The notes under the pieces: model-generated | The model's database searches: none | What the model was told of the DNA's origin: nothing | What the model saw: the letters and a program-made list of their open reading frames with translations, nothing else | Made by a program: the position numbers and the translations under genes | Part shown: one piece after another, positions 43,076 to 51,116 of the stretch | Numbering within the stretch: position 1 is the first letter of the stretch | Layout of the letters: each line of letters opens with the position of its first letter | Assembly (NCBI RefSeq): GCF_026625725.1 | Contig: NZ_CP113060.1 | Coordinates: 3,292,001 to 3,356,000 of the forward strand | Direction: 5' to 3' | Source: Pseudomonas sp. SL4(2022) | GTDB lineage: Bacteria > Pseudomonadota > Gammaproteobacteria > Pseudomonadales > Pseudomonadaceae | Length of the DNA: 64,000 bases

Positions 43076-45751
43076 ATGCGCACCGAACAGCCGAAGATGA
43101 TCTACCTCAAGGACTACCAGGCCCCGGATTATCTGATTGATGAAACGCACCTGACCTTCGAGTTGTTCGAGGATCACACTCTGGTGCATGCGCAACTGGT
43201 GATGCGCCGCAACCCGGCGGCGGGCAGCGGTCTGTCGGACGCCCGCATGCCGCCGTTGGTGCTGGACGGTCAGCAGCTTGAGCTGCTCAGTCTGGCGCTC
43301 GACGACCGCGAGCTGAGTGCTGGTGATTACCAGTTGAGCGACAGTCATCTGACGTTGCAGCCAACAGCGACCAGCTTTGTGATTGACAGCAGCGTGCGCA
43401 TCCACCCGGAAAGCAACACCGCGCTGGAAGGGTTGTACAAGTCCAGCGGCATGTTCTGCACCCAGTGCGAGGCCGAGGGCTTTCGCAAGATCACTTATTA
43501 CCTCGACCGCCCGGATGTGATGAGCAAGTTCACCACCACCCTGAGCGCGGTGCAGCACGACTACCCGGTGCTGCTGTCCAACGGCAACCCGATTGCCAGC
43601 GGCAGTGAAGAAGGCGGTCGGCATTGGGCGACCTGGGAAGACCCCTTCATGAAACCGGCCTACCTGTTTGCCCTGGTTGCCGGCGATCTCTGGTGTGTGG
43701 AAGACAGCTTTACCACCATGAGCAAGCGCGATGTGGCGCTGCGCATCTATGTCGAGCCGGAAAACATCGACAAGTGCCAGCACGCCATGGACAGCCTGAA
43801 GAAATCCATGAAGTGGGATGAAGAGGTGTATGGCCGTGAGTACGACCTGGACATCTTCATGATCGTTGCAGTCAACGACTTCAACATGGGCGCCATGGAA
43901 AACAAGGGCCTGAATATCTTCAACTCCAGCTGTGTGCTGGCCAAGGCTGAAACGGCTACAGACGCCGCCCACCAGCGCGTTGAAGCGGTTGTGGCCCACG
44001 AGTATTTCCACAACTGGTCGGGCAACCGTGTGACCTGCCGCGACTGGTTCCAGTTGTCGCTCAAAGAAGGTTTTACCGTGTTCCGCGATGCCGAGTTCAG
44101 CGCCGATATGCACTCGCGCACGGTCAAACGCATTGAAGACGTGGCTTATCTGCGTACGCACCAGTTCGCCGAAGATGCTGGCCCCATGGCCCATTCCGTG
44201 CGCCCGGATGCCTTTATGGAAATTTCCAACTTCTACACCCTGACGGTGTACGAGAAGGGCTCGGAAGTGGTGCGCATGATCCGCACCCTGGTCGGTGCCG
44301 AGGGCTTCCGCAAAGGCAGCGACCTGTACTTCGCACGCCACGACGGTCAGGCTGTGACGTGCGACGATTTTATCCGCGCGATGGAAGAGGCCAATGGCAT
44401 CGACCTGAGTCAGTTCAAGCGCTGGTACAGCCAGGCCGGTACGCCGCGCCTTGAGGTCAGTGAAAGCTACGACGCTGCTGCCAACAGCTATCGCCTGCAC
44501 TTTCGCCAAAGCTGCCCGGCCACGCCAGGGCAGGCAGATAAGCAGCCGTTTGTCATCCCGGTCGAACTGGCCTTGCTCAATGCTCAGGGGCGTGAGCTGC
44601 CGCTGCAATTGGTCAGTGAAGACGCCGCAGTTGGCACTTCCCGTGTGCTGCAGATAACCGAGACGGAGCAGGCATTCACCTTCGTCAATCTGGCGGAAAA
44701 GCCGCTGCCGTCCTTGCTGCGCGGGTTCTCGGCACCGATCAAACTGAGCTTCCCCTACAGCCGTGATCAGTTGATGTTCTTGATGCAGCACGACAGCGAC
44801 GGCTTCAACCGCTGGGAAGCGGGGCAACAACTGTCGGTGCAGGTGCTGCAGGCGTTGATTGGTCAGCATCAGCGTGGTGAACCGCTTGTGCTCGATCAGC
44901 GTCTGGTTGAGGCCTACCGCACGTTGTTGGCTGATGACTCGCTGGATCAGGCCATGGTCGCCGAGATGCTTTCGCTGCCCGGTGAAGCCTACCTGACAGA
45001 AATCAGTGCTGTGGCCGATGTTGAAGCGATCCACGCGGCCCGTGAGTTTGCCCGCAAGCAACTGTCGGACGCGCTGTTCGATTTGCTGTGGCAGCGCTAT
45101 CAACGTAACCGCGAGGTGTCCCGCGCCAGTGTCTATGTGGCAGAGGCCGAGCATTTTGCCCGGCGCAGCCTGCAGAACATTGCCTTGTCCTACTTGATGC
45201 TTAGCAACAAAGCCGAAGTGCTGGCGGCCTGCCTGGAGCAGTTCGAGAATGCCGACAATATGACCGAACGTTTGACTGCGTTGGCGGTGCTGGTCAATTC
45301 GCCGTTCGAGGCCGAAAAGACCACTGCCCTGGCCAGCTTTGCCGATTTCTTCAAGGACAACCCGCTGGTTATGGATCAGTGGTTCAGTGTGCAAGCCGCC
45401 TGCGCCTTGCCGGGTGCGCTGCAGCGTGTTGAACAACTGATGCAGCATCCGGCGTTTACCTTGAAGAATCCGAATAAGGTTCGTTCACTGATCGGTGCGT
45501 TTGCCGGGCAGAACCTGCTGGGTTTCCACCAGGCTGATGGCAGTGGCTACCGCTTCCTGGCCGAACAGGTGATTACCTTGAATGCCCTCAACCCGCAGAT
45601 TGCGTCACGCTTGCTGGCGCCGCTGACTCGCTGGGCCAAATACGGCAGTGCCCGTCAGGCTCAAATGAAAGCTGAGCTGCAGCGCATTCTTGATTCGGGG
45701 GAGCTGTCCAGTGATGTATATGAAGTGGTCAGTAAGAGTCTGGCGGGCTGA
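43076..45751 (+). CDS. pepN: Aminopeptidase N
   Basis: Broad-specificity M1 zinc aminopeptidase, 891 residues. The exopeptidase motif is GAMEN (272-276) and the zinc ligands are His308, His312 and Glu331 in HEYFHNW and KEGFTVFRD. The C-terminal helical domain is complete. GammaM1 enzymes of this length act in cytoplasmic peptide turnover. ATG at 43076 gives the start MRTEQPKMIYLKDYQ expected in Pseudomonas, with AAAGGG upstream. Confidence 0.97.
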   Translation: MRTEQPKMIYLKDYQAPDYLIDETHLTFELFEDHTLVHAQLVMRRNPAAGSGLSDARMPPLVLDGQQLELLSLALDDRELSAGDYQLSDSHLTLQPTATSFVIDSSVRIHPESNTALEGLYKSSGMFCTQCEAEGFRKITYYLDRPDVMSKFTTTLSAVQHDYPVLLSNGNPIASGSEEGGRHWATWEDPFMKPAYLFALVAGDLWCVEDSFTTMSKRDVALRIYVEPENIDKCQHAMDSLKKSMKWDEEVYGREYDLDIFMIVAVNDFNMGAMENKGLNIFNSSCVLAKAETATDAAHQRVEAVVAHEYFHNWSGNRVTCRDWFQLSLKEGFTVFRDAEFSADMHSRTVKRIEDVAYLRTHQFAEDAGPMAHSVRPDAFMEISNFYTLTVYEKGSEVVRMIRTLVGAEGFRKGSDLYFARHDGQAVTCDDFIRAMEEANGIDLSQFKRWYSQAGTPRLEVSESYDAAANSYRLHFRQSCPATPGQADKQPFVIPVELALLNAQGRELPLQLVSEDAAVGTSRVLQITETEQAFTFVNLAEKPLPSLLRGFSAPIKLSFPYSRDQLMFLMQHDSDGFNRWEAGQQLSVQVLQALIGQHQRGEPLVLDQRLVEAYRTLLADDSLDQAMVAEMLSLPGEAYLTEISAVADVEAIHAAREFARKQLSDALFDLLWQRYQRNREVSRASVYVAEAEHFARRSLQNIALSYLMLSNKAEVLAACLEQFENADNMTERLTALAVLVNSPFEAEKTTALASFADFFKDNPLVMDQWFSVQAACALPGALQRVEQLMQHPAFTLKNPNKVRSLIGAFAGQNLLGFHQADGSGYRFLAEQVITLNALNPQIASRLLAPLTRWAKYGSARQAQMKAELQRILDSGELSSDVYEVVSKSLAG

Positions 45752-45906
45752 TGGTTGTGCAGTAACAGTATGGATGCGTAGTTAGCAGCCTTGGTATTGA
45801 CGCTGTTGGTTTTCTGAACAGTTTCGCTAGCACTAAAGACCGATACTGCGAAACGCTATGCAGTGCGAAGGACTACAGGTTCTTGATTGGGCTCTTTTCT
45901 TCGTTG

Positions 45907-45950
45907 AAAAGTGTTACCTGCATTTGTTGGGTAACACTTTTGGTGTTACC
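45907..45950. repeat. Three-arm inverted repeat (terminator, switch or activator site)
   Basis: AAAAGTGTTACC (45907-45918) and GGTAACACTTTT (45930-45941) form a perfect 12-bp inverted repeat. A second GTGTTACC copy (45943-45950) can pair with the same central arm GGTAACAC (45930-45937). The central arm therefore has two mutually exclusive partners. In RNA the first hairpin, with A and T flanks, could be a weak terminator after pepN. As DNA it could be a protein binding site for the downstream sigma-54 promoter. Confidence 0.55.
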
Positions 45951-46113
45951 TGGCTAAGTGTAAGTAAAGTTTGCGCAATTTAGAGTGGCCTGCTTGGCTT
46001 GACCTCAGCCGATTTGTTTGAAACTCATGCTTGTACAAAAAGGCACTGGGGCGACTGATCGCGCCAGATGGTAGGACAAAAAAGGAAAAATTTGCCAAGG
46101 CAGCGGCTATCTG

Positions 46114-46133
46114 GTTACTGAATGATCAGTCAC
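46114..46133. promoter_or_regulatory. Candidate upstream activator site
   Basis: Inverted repeat GTTACTGA (46114-46121), ATGA, TCAGTCAC (46126-46133), with one mismatch in eight. Its centre is about 95 bp before the start point predicted from the sigma-54 promoter, the usual distance for an enhancer-binding activator. Confidence 0.35.
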
Positions 46134-46191
46134 AAGATGGATGTCTGGTTGGTCTTCAGGTAAGCAGCACTTTTTTATACGTTCGTTTGAA

Positions 46192-46208
46192 TTGGCACTA
46201 TGGTTGCA
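46192..46208 (+). promoter_or_regulatory. Sigma-54 (-24/-12) promoter
   Basis: TTGGCACTATGGTTGCA has the -24 GG (46194-46195) and -12 GC (46206-46207) separated by exactly ten bases, and matches the consensus TGGCAC-N5-TTGCA. The predicted start of transcription is near 46219, giving an untranslated leader of about 160 bases before the DUF1302 gene. It implies RpoN control and an AAA+ activator encoded outside the window. Confidence 0.72.
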
Positions 46209-46380
46209 GGTGTTAATCTGATTTTGACCTTGCTTTGGTGTTATGCCAATCGTGAGGAGCGTTTCAACGCGTTGGGGGATTGCCTTCCAATCAACATTTA
46301 AGGCCGTCATCAGTATGGCCATAGCGTGCCCCAGTGTTTGGGGTACAAAAAAGATGATCTGTCCACGGAGTAACGTTTCG

Positions 46381-48375
46381 ATGGAAATTAAGTCCCGTAA
46401 GCCCGTATTGCGTTTCGCACCTGCCAAGGCAGGTTTTGCTTTTGTCGGCCTTCTGCCCCTGCTGGTTGCGGCGCATGCCCAAGCTGTGGAATTCAGTTTT
46501 GCCGACGATGAAATCAGCGGCTCCATCGACACCACCGTGTCCTACGGCCAACTTTGGCGCGTACAGGGTCAGGACAAGACCAACAACGATATCAACACCA
46601 ACGACGGTAACCGTAACTTCAACACCGGCCTGGTTTCTGAAGTATTCAAGGTGACTTCTGATCTGGAAGTGACTTATCAGAACTACGGCGCTTTTGTGCG
46701 CGGTACTGCGTTCTATGACACCCAGATCATGGATAAGCGCAACGACTACTACGACACCAGTCTGGCCTATCAGCCAAGCCAGAACGTGCCGAAAGATGAC
46801 AGCTTCACCCGTGGCACGCGCCACTCGGCCGGTCGTAACGCTGAAATCCTTGACGCCTATGTTTACGGTAACTGGGATATCGCCGACATGCCGGTCGGTG
46901 TGCGCTTTGGTAAGCAGGTATTCAACTGGGGTGAAGGCCTGTTCTACCGCGGTGGTGTAAACACCACCAACCCGGTTGATGCCGGCAAGTTCCGTCTGCC
47001 TGGCGCAGAAGTTAAAGAAGTGCTGGTGCCGGTTGAAGCGCTGAGCTTTAGCGTCGGCCTGACTGACAATATTTCCATGGATGCGTTCTACCAGTTCAAC
47101 TGGAAAGAGTCGGCGATTGATCCGGTTGGTACTTATTTCTCTGAGACTGACTTGTTTGGTGAGGGTGGTAATACTGCGTACAACGACTTTTCGAGTGTGG
47201 CGCCCATACGTGCTGCTATAGCAGGGTATAACAATTTGGCTGCCGGTGCTTTTGGTGGGCCTGCTCTTGCTGGTGCTCGCGCAGCGGGTCTCTATCAGAA
47301 TGGCGTGAACACTTCATTCGGCAATATTCTAAAAGTTGCTGATGTTAGTAGTGATTTGAATGCCAAGAATGATGGTCAATATGGCCTGTCTTTCAAATAT
47401 ATTGCTGAGGAGCTGAATTCCACGGAATTTGGTGCTTATTTGGTTAATTATCACGCCAAAGAGCCGACGATTTATGCTGATTTGAATGGCTATAAAGGTG
47501 TCAATGTTAATAGTTTGGCTACTGCTGTTGGTGGTTTAAATAATGCCGTTGGTTTTGCCACTGTAGATATTCTTGGTGCTACTCAGGCAAAGCGCGAGTA
47601 TGCTGAAGATATTCGTATGTATGGCTTAAGCTTCAATACAACCCTCAATGAAACCTCAGTTTTCGGTGAGGTGGCATATCGGCCTAATCTGCCAGTCGGT
47701 ATTGCGGCTACTAACGATCTTTTGGGTGATCTTGTAATCCAAGGCGCTAAGCTAGCGAATAACTCTGGCCTTATTCCGGGTAGTGGTACAGCTATTATTT
47801 CAGGTGAGCAAATTTCGCGTGATGGTTCTGTAAGTAACTATCGCCGCGTTGAGTCTTTCAATCTTTCACTCGGTGCAATTCATAATTTTGGCAACGTCCT
47901 TAGCTTTGATTCGCTGTTCGGTGTTGCAGAGCTTGCTTCCGAGCATTTGCGTGGCGACAGTTTGAAATACACCGGTGTGCGTTCCTCAGCAAACCCGTTT
48001 GCTCCACAAACTTACACTCGTTGTATCGCCGGTCGTGCTAACACCTCTTATTCGACCGATGAGGCTATGGCTAAGCAGGATTGTGCGTCTAGTGATGCTT
48101 ACGGCTACACGCTGGTACTGTCCGGTACTTGGAACGATGTTTACGCTGGCGTAAACCTGTCGCCGTTCACTGTCTTTAAGCACGACTTCCAGGGTAACTC
48201 GCACCAAACCGGTAACTTTATTGAAGACCGCAAGGCTTACACCGTAGGTCTTCGCGCCAGCTACCTGAACAGCCTGGAAGCTGAAATTCAATACACCGAG
48301 TTTATGGGTGCAGGCCAGAGCAACTCGGGCCGTGACCGTGACAACGTCGGCTTGAACGTCAAGTATTCCTTCTAA
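46381..48375 (+). CDS. DUF1302 family outer-membrane protein
   Basis: A 664-residue secreted protein with a long signal peptide (about 1-35, ending AHAQA) and a beta-rich body. It ends in VKYSF, a C-terminal Phe of the kind recognised for outer-membrane barrel insertion. DUF1302 proteins are usually paired with DUF1329 genes; their activity is not established. The stretch from about 47130 to 47960 (residues 250-527) is much richer in A+T and in codons such as GAT, AAT and TTG than both ends, suggesting a replaced variable region. Start ATG at 46381 is preceded by GGAG. It is the first gene behind the sigma-54 promoter. Confidence 0.88.
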   Translation: MEIKSRKPVLRFAPAKAGFAFVGLLPLLVAAHAQAVEFSFADDEISGSIDTTVSYGQLWRVQGQDKTNNDINTNDGNRNFNTGLVSEVFKVTSDLEVTYQNYGAFVRGTAFYDTQIMDKRNDYYDTSLAYQPSQNVPKDDSFTRGTRHSAGRNAEILDAYVYGNWDIADMPVGVRFGKQVFNWGEGLFYRGGVNTTNPVDAGKFRLPGAEVKEVLVPVEALSFSVGLTDNISMDAFYQFNWKESAIDPVGTYFSETDLFGEGGNTAYNDFSSVAPIRAAIAGYNNLAAGAFGGPALAGARAAGLYQNGVNTSFGNILKVADVSSDLNAKNDGQYGLSFKYIAEELNSTEFGAYLVNYHAKEPTIYADLNGYKGVNVNSLATAVGGLNNAVGFATVDILGATQAKREYAEDIRMYGLSFNTTLNETSVFGEVAYRPNLPVGIAATNDLLGDLVIQGAKLANNSGLIPGSGTAIISGEQISRDGSVSNYRRVESFNLSLGAIHNFGNVLSFDSLFGVAELASEHLRGDSLKYTGVRSSANPFAPQTYTRCIAGRANTSYSTDEAMAKQDCASSDAYGYTLVLSGTWNDVYAGVNLSPFTVFKHDFQGNSHQTGNFIEDRKAYTVGLRASYLNSLEAEIQYTEFMGAGQSNSGRDRDNVGLNVKYSF

Positions 48376-48390
48376 ACATAACTAGAAAAT

Positions 48391-48414
48391 ACCGAGCGCT
48401 CGCGGGCGCTCGGT
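48391..48414 (+). other. Intercistronic hairpin between DUF1302 and DUF1329 genes
   Basis: Perfect 9-bp stem ACCGAGCGC (48391-48399) and GCGCTCGGT (48406-48414), loop of six, no T run after it. Probably an mRNA stabiliser or partial attenuator inside the operon. Confidence 0.5.
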
Positions 48415-48439
48415 TGATGTCTTATCACGGAGAATCAAG

Positions 48440-49810
48440 ATGCTGAAAAAGCACACGCTGATTGGTGCCGCCATTGCGCTGGCGCTGTCCGCTGGCAGCG
48501 CGCTGGCTGCAGTTTCGCCCACAGAAGCCGCCAAGTTGGGCGCAAGCCTCACCCCATTCGGTGCCGAGAAAGCCGGTAACGCTGCAGGCACCATCCCGGA
48601 GTGGACCGGTGGCATCACCAAGGCGCCGGCGGCTTACAAGACGCCAGGCCAGCACCACGTCGATCCGTTTGCTGATGACAAGCCGCTGTTCACCATCACC
48701 AAAGCCAACCTGGATCAGTACAAGGCCAACCTGACCCCGGGTCAGATTGCCATGTTCAACACCTACCCGAACAGCTACCAGATGCCGGTCTATCAGACCC
48801 GTCGTTCCGGTTCTGCGCCGCAGTGGGTGTATGACAACACCGTCAAGAATGCCACCACGGCCAAGTTGCTGGACGGCGGTAACGGTTTTGCTGATGCCTA
48901 TGGCGGCATTCCGTTCCCGATTCCGCAAAATGGTGTAGAAGCGCTGTGGAACCACATCGCACGCTACCGCGGTACCTACATTGTGCGTCGCGCTTCGGAA
49001 GTGGCCGTGCAGCGTAACGGCAGCTACTCCCTGGTGACCTCGCAGCAGGAAGCCATGTTCAAGTTCTACAACCCGAAAGGGACTGCAGCCGACCTGAACA
49101 ACATCATGTTCTACTACCTGTCCTTCACCAAGAGCCCTGCGCGTCTGGCTGGTGGTGCGGTACTGGTGCACGAGACGCTGGATCAGGTGAAAGAGCCGCG
49201 TCAGGCTTGGGGTTATAACGCCGGTCAGCGTCGTGTACGCCGCGCGCCGAACCTGGCCTATGACACCCCGATTGCTGCCGCTGACGGTCTGCGCACTGCA
49301 GACGACACCGACATGATCAACGGCTCGCCTGATCGTTATGACTGGAAGCTGATCGGTAAGAAGGAAATCTATATTCCTTACAACAGCTACAAAGTCACCA
49401 GCCCGGACGTCAAGTACAAGGACCTGCTGCAGGTCGGTCACTTGAACCCGGCTGTGACCCGCAACGAACTGCACCGCGTATGGGTCGTTGAGGGCACGCT
49501 GAAATCCGGCGCTCGCCACATCTACTCCAAGCGTACCCTGTTCCTCGACGAGGACAGCTGGCAAGCAGCAGTGGTTGATCAGTACGACGGTCGCGGCGAG
49601 CTGTGGCGCGTATCGATTGCCTACCTGAAAAACTACTACGACCTGCCGACCACCTGGTCTGCGCTGGATACCTTCCACGATCTGCAGGCCCGTCGTTACC
49701 ACGTACAGAACCTGGACAACGAAGAGCCGAGCACGATCGACTTCAGTCAGCCGGTTCCGGACGATGGTTACTTCAAACCAGCTGCTCTGCGCCGTCGCGG
49801 CACGCGCTAA
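48440..49810 (+). CDS. DUF1329 family periplasmic/outer-membrane protein
   Basis: A 456-residue exported protein with a signal peptide (about 1-23, ending SALA) and no lipobox Cys. The body has LTPFGAEKAGNAAGTIPEW, SYKVTSPDVKYKDLL and LDEDSWQAAVVDQYDGRGEL, the last resembling the LolA/LolB-like lipoprotein-carrier fold assigned to DUF1329. It is therefore a candidate carrier of a hydrophobic ligand across the periplasm. CGGAG precedes the ATG. The gene follows DUF1302 by 64 bp and is followed by a terminator. Confidence 0.9.
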   Translation: MLKKHTLIGAAIALALSAGSALAAVSPTEAAKLGASLTPFGAEKAGNAAGTIPEWTGGITKAPAAYKTPGQHHVDPFADDKPLFTITKANLDQYKANLTPGQIAMFNTYPNSYQMPVYQTRRSGSAPQWVYDNTVKNATTAKLLDGGNGFADAYGGIPFPIPQNGVEALWNHIARYRGTYIVRRASEVAVQRNGSYSLVTSQQEAMFKFYNPKGTAADLNNIMFYYLSFTKSPARLAGGAVLVHETLDQVKEPRQAWGYNAGQRRVRRAPNLAYDTPIAAADGLRTADDTDMINGSPDRYDWKLIGKKEIYIPYNSYKVTSPDVKYKDLLQVGHLNPAVTRNELHRVWVVEGTLKSGARHIYSKRTLFLDEDSWQAAVVDQYDGRGELWRVSIAYLKNYYDLPTTWSALDTFHDLQARRYHVQNLDNEEPSTIDFSQPVPDDGYFKPAALRRRGTR

Positions 49811-49831
49811 TTCGCGTGTAGGTTGAACAAG

Positions 49832-49855
49832 GGGCCGCTACTGTTGTAGCGGCCC
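49832..49855 (+). terminator. Terminator after DUF1329 gene
   Basis: Perfect 10-bp stem GGGCCGCTAC (49832-49841) and GTAGCGGCCC (49846-49855) with loop TGTT, followed by TTTGCTATTT. It would partly separate the first two genes of the block from the next two. Confidence 0.8.
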
Positions 49856-49970
49856 TTTGCTATTTGTGGGTCGGACAGGGCAGGGTAGACGGTCTGGTTT
49901 AACAAAACATAACGTCGCACCGATTGTCAGGCCTTTTGAAAGCTCAGTAGGATAGGTGGACTGCTATTAG

Positions 49971-49982
49971 GGTAGTGCTACC
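49971..49982. promoter_or_regulatory. Palindrome upstream of the YCF48-like gene
   Basis: GGTAGTGCTACC, a 12-bp near-perfect palindrome 24 bp before the ATG, directly followed by TATAAG. It may be an operator overlapping a promoter; no good -35 was found. Confidence 0.3.
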
Positions 49983-50005
49983 TATAAGAATAAGGGGGAA
50001 GGTAT

Positions 50006-51097
50006 ATGAGTGAGCCCATTATGCGGCGCACCCAGGCCGGTCATGTTGTGGGGTCGTCCTGCACGCCGGCGTTCCGCGTTCACTCGCCACTGACTAAAGC
50101 GCTTTCGCTGTGCAGTGTGCTGTCCATACTGATGCTCGCCAGTGCGCCTGTGCACGTGCAAGCCGAAACTGCCAAAACCGAAGTTCAGTCGGTAGTCTCC
50201 GCCAAGGCGCAGCACAGCTTGCTGCTTGATGTTGCCAGTGTCGGTAAGCGCCTGGTTGCCGTAGGCGACCGTGGCCATATCCTGTACTCCGATGACAATG
50301 GCGATAGCTGGACTCAGGCCAGCGTGCCATCCAAGCAGATGTTGACGGCCGTTTTCTTTATCGACGATAGCCACGGTTGGGCTGTCGGTCATGACGCCCA
50401 GATTCTTGCCAGCAGTGATGGTGGCAGCACCTGGGTGAAGCAGTTCGAAGACCTCGAACGCGAAGCACCATTGCTGGATGTCTGGTTCAAGGACCGCAAC
50501 AACGGTTTTGCGGTGGGGGCCTATGGCGCCTTGCTGGCAACCACCGATGGTGGTGCGACCTGGGACGATGTCAGCGATCGCATGGACAACGAGGACGCCT
50601 ATCACCTCAATGCCATTGTCGAAGTGAAGGATTCCGGTCTGATCATCGTCGGTGAACAGGGCGTGATGTTCCGTTCGCCGGATTGGGGGCAAACCTGGGA
50701 ACAGCTGGAAAGCCCTTATGAGGGTTCGCTGTTCGGCGCCTTGGGTGTCGGCGAACCAAACGCGCTGATGGTGTATGGCTTGCGTGGTCACCTGTTTCGC
50801 TCGGCTGACTTCGGCAACACCTGGGAGCGTATTTCGCTCAAGGGCGCGAACAAGGGAGAGCTGGAGTTTGGCCTGGCCAATGGCAGCGTCTTCAAAGATG
50901 GCAGCATCATGATTGTCGGCCACGGCGGCAGTGTGCTGCGCAGCATCGACAAGGGGCGCAGTTTCAGCGTGCTGAATCGCCCGGATCGTTTGTCTTTGGC
51001 TGGCGTGGCCATGGATAACAATGGCCGTCTGATCCTCGTCGGGCAGGGTGGCGTACATGTTTCCGCGTCGACTGATGCCAGTCTTGGCCAACAATAA
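50006..51097 (+). CDS. YCF48-like beta-propeller protein
   Basis: A 363-residue protein with a hydrophobic segment (about 33-52, ALSLCSVLSILMLASAPV) acting as signal or anchor, then repeated BNR/YCF48 units such as YSDDNGDSWTQAS, ASSDGGSTWVKQF, ATTDGGATWDDV, RSPDWGQTWEQL and RSADFGNTWERI. These form a predicted seven-bladed propeller in the periplasm. In cyanobacteria Ycf48 assists photosystem II assembly; here it is paired with an MMPL/RND exporter 20 bp downstream, a recurrent pairing in proteobacteria, and probably serves as an accessory factor. A strong GGGGGAAGG lies before ATG. Confidence 0.88.
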   Translation: MSEPIMRRTQAGHVVGSSCTPAFRVHSPLTKALSLCSVLSILMLASAPVHVQAETAKTEVQSVVSAKAQHSLLLDVASVGKRLVAVGDRGHILYSDDNGDSWTQASVPSKQMLTAVFFIDDSHGWAVGHDAQILASSDGGSTWVKQFEDLEREAPLLDVWFKDRNNGFAVGAYGALLATTDGGATWDDVSDRMDNEDAYHLNAIVEVKDSGLIIVGEQGVMFRSPDWGQTWEQLESPYEGSLFGALGVGEPNALMVYGLRGHLFRSADFGNTWERISLKGANKGELEFGLANGSVFKDGSIMIVGHGGSVLRSIDKGRSFSVLNRPDRLSLAGVAMDNNGRLILVGQGGVHVSASTDASLGQQ

Positions 51098-51116
51098 TAA
51101 GCTGGGGTAGCGTTTG

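Larger units (their letters stand above)
45752..46380 (+). other. 629-bp AT-richer control region upstream of DUF1302 gene
   Basis: A long gap with no convincing gene. It holds a three-arm repeat (45907-45950), an inverted repeat at 46114-46133 and a sigma-54 promoter at 46192-46208, listed separately. Base composition is visibly lower in G+C than the neighbouring genes. A 61-codon frame inside it is not credible as a gene. Confidence 0.7.

Noticed and set aside
42920..45448. Very long open frame antisense to pepN (about 840 codons)
   Set aside because: Typical G+C-rich shadow frame: no start context, composition dominated by His, Arg, Gln and Val, and pepN on the other strand is certain.
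46031..46216. 61-codon open frame in the long control region upstream of the DUF1302 gene
   Set aside because: It starts at TTG without a ribosome-binding site, has no recognisable domain and overlaps the candidate activator site; taken as chance.
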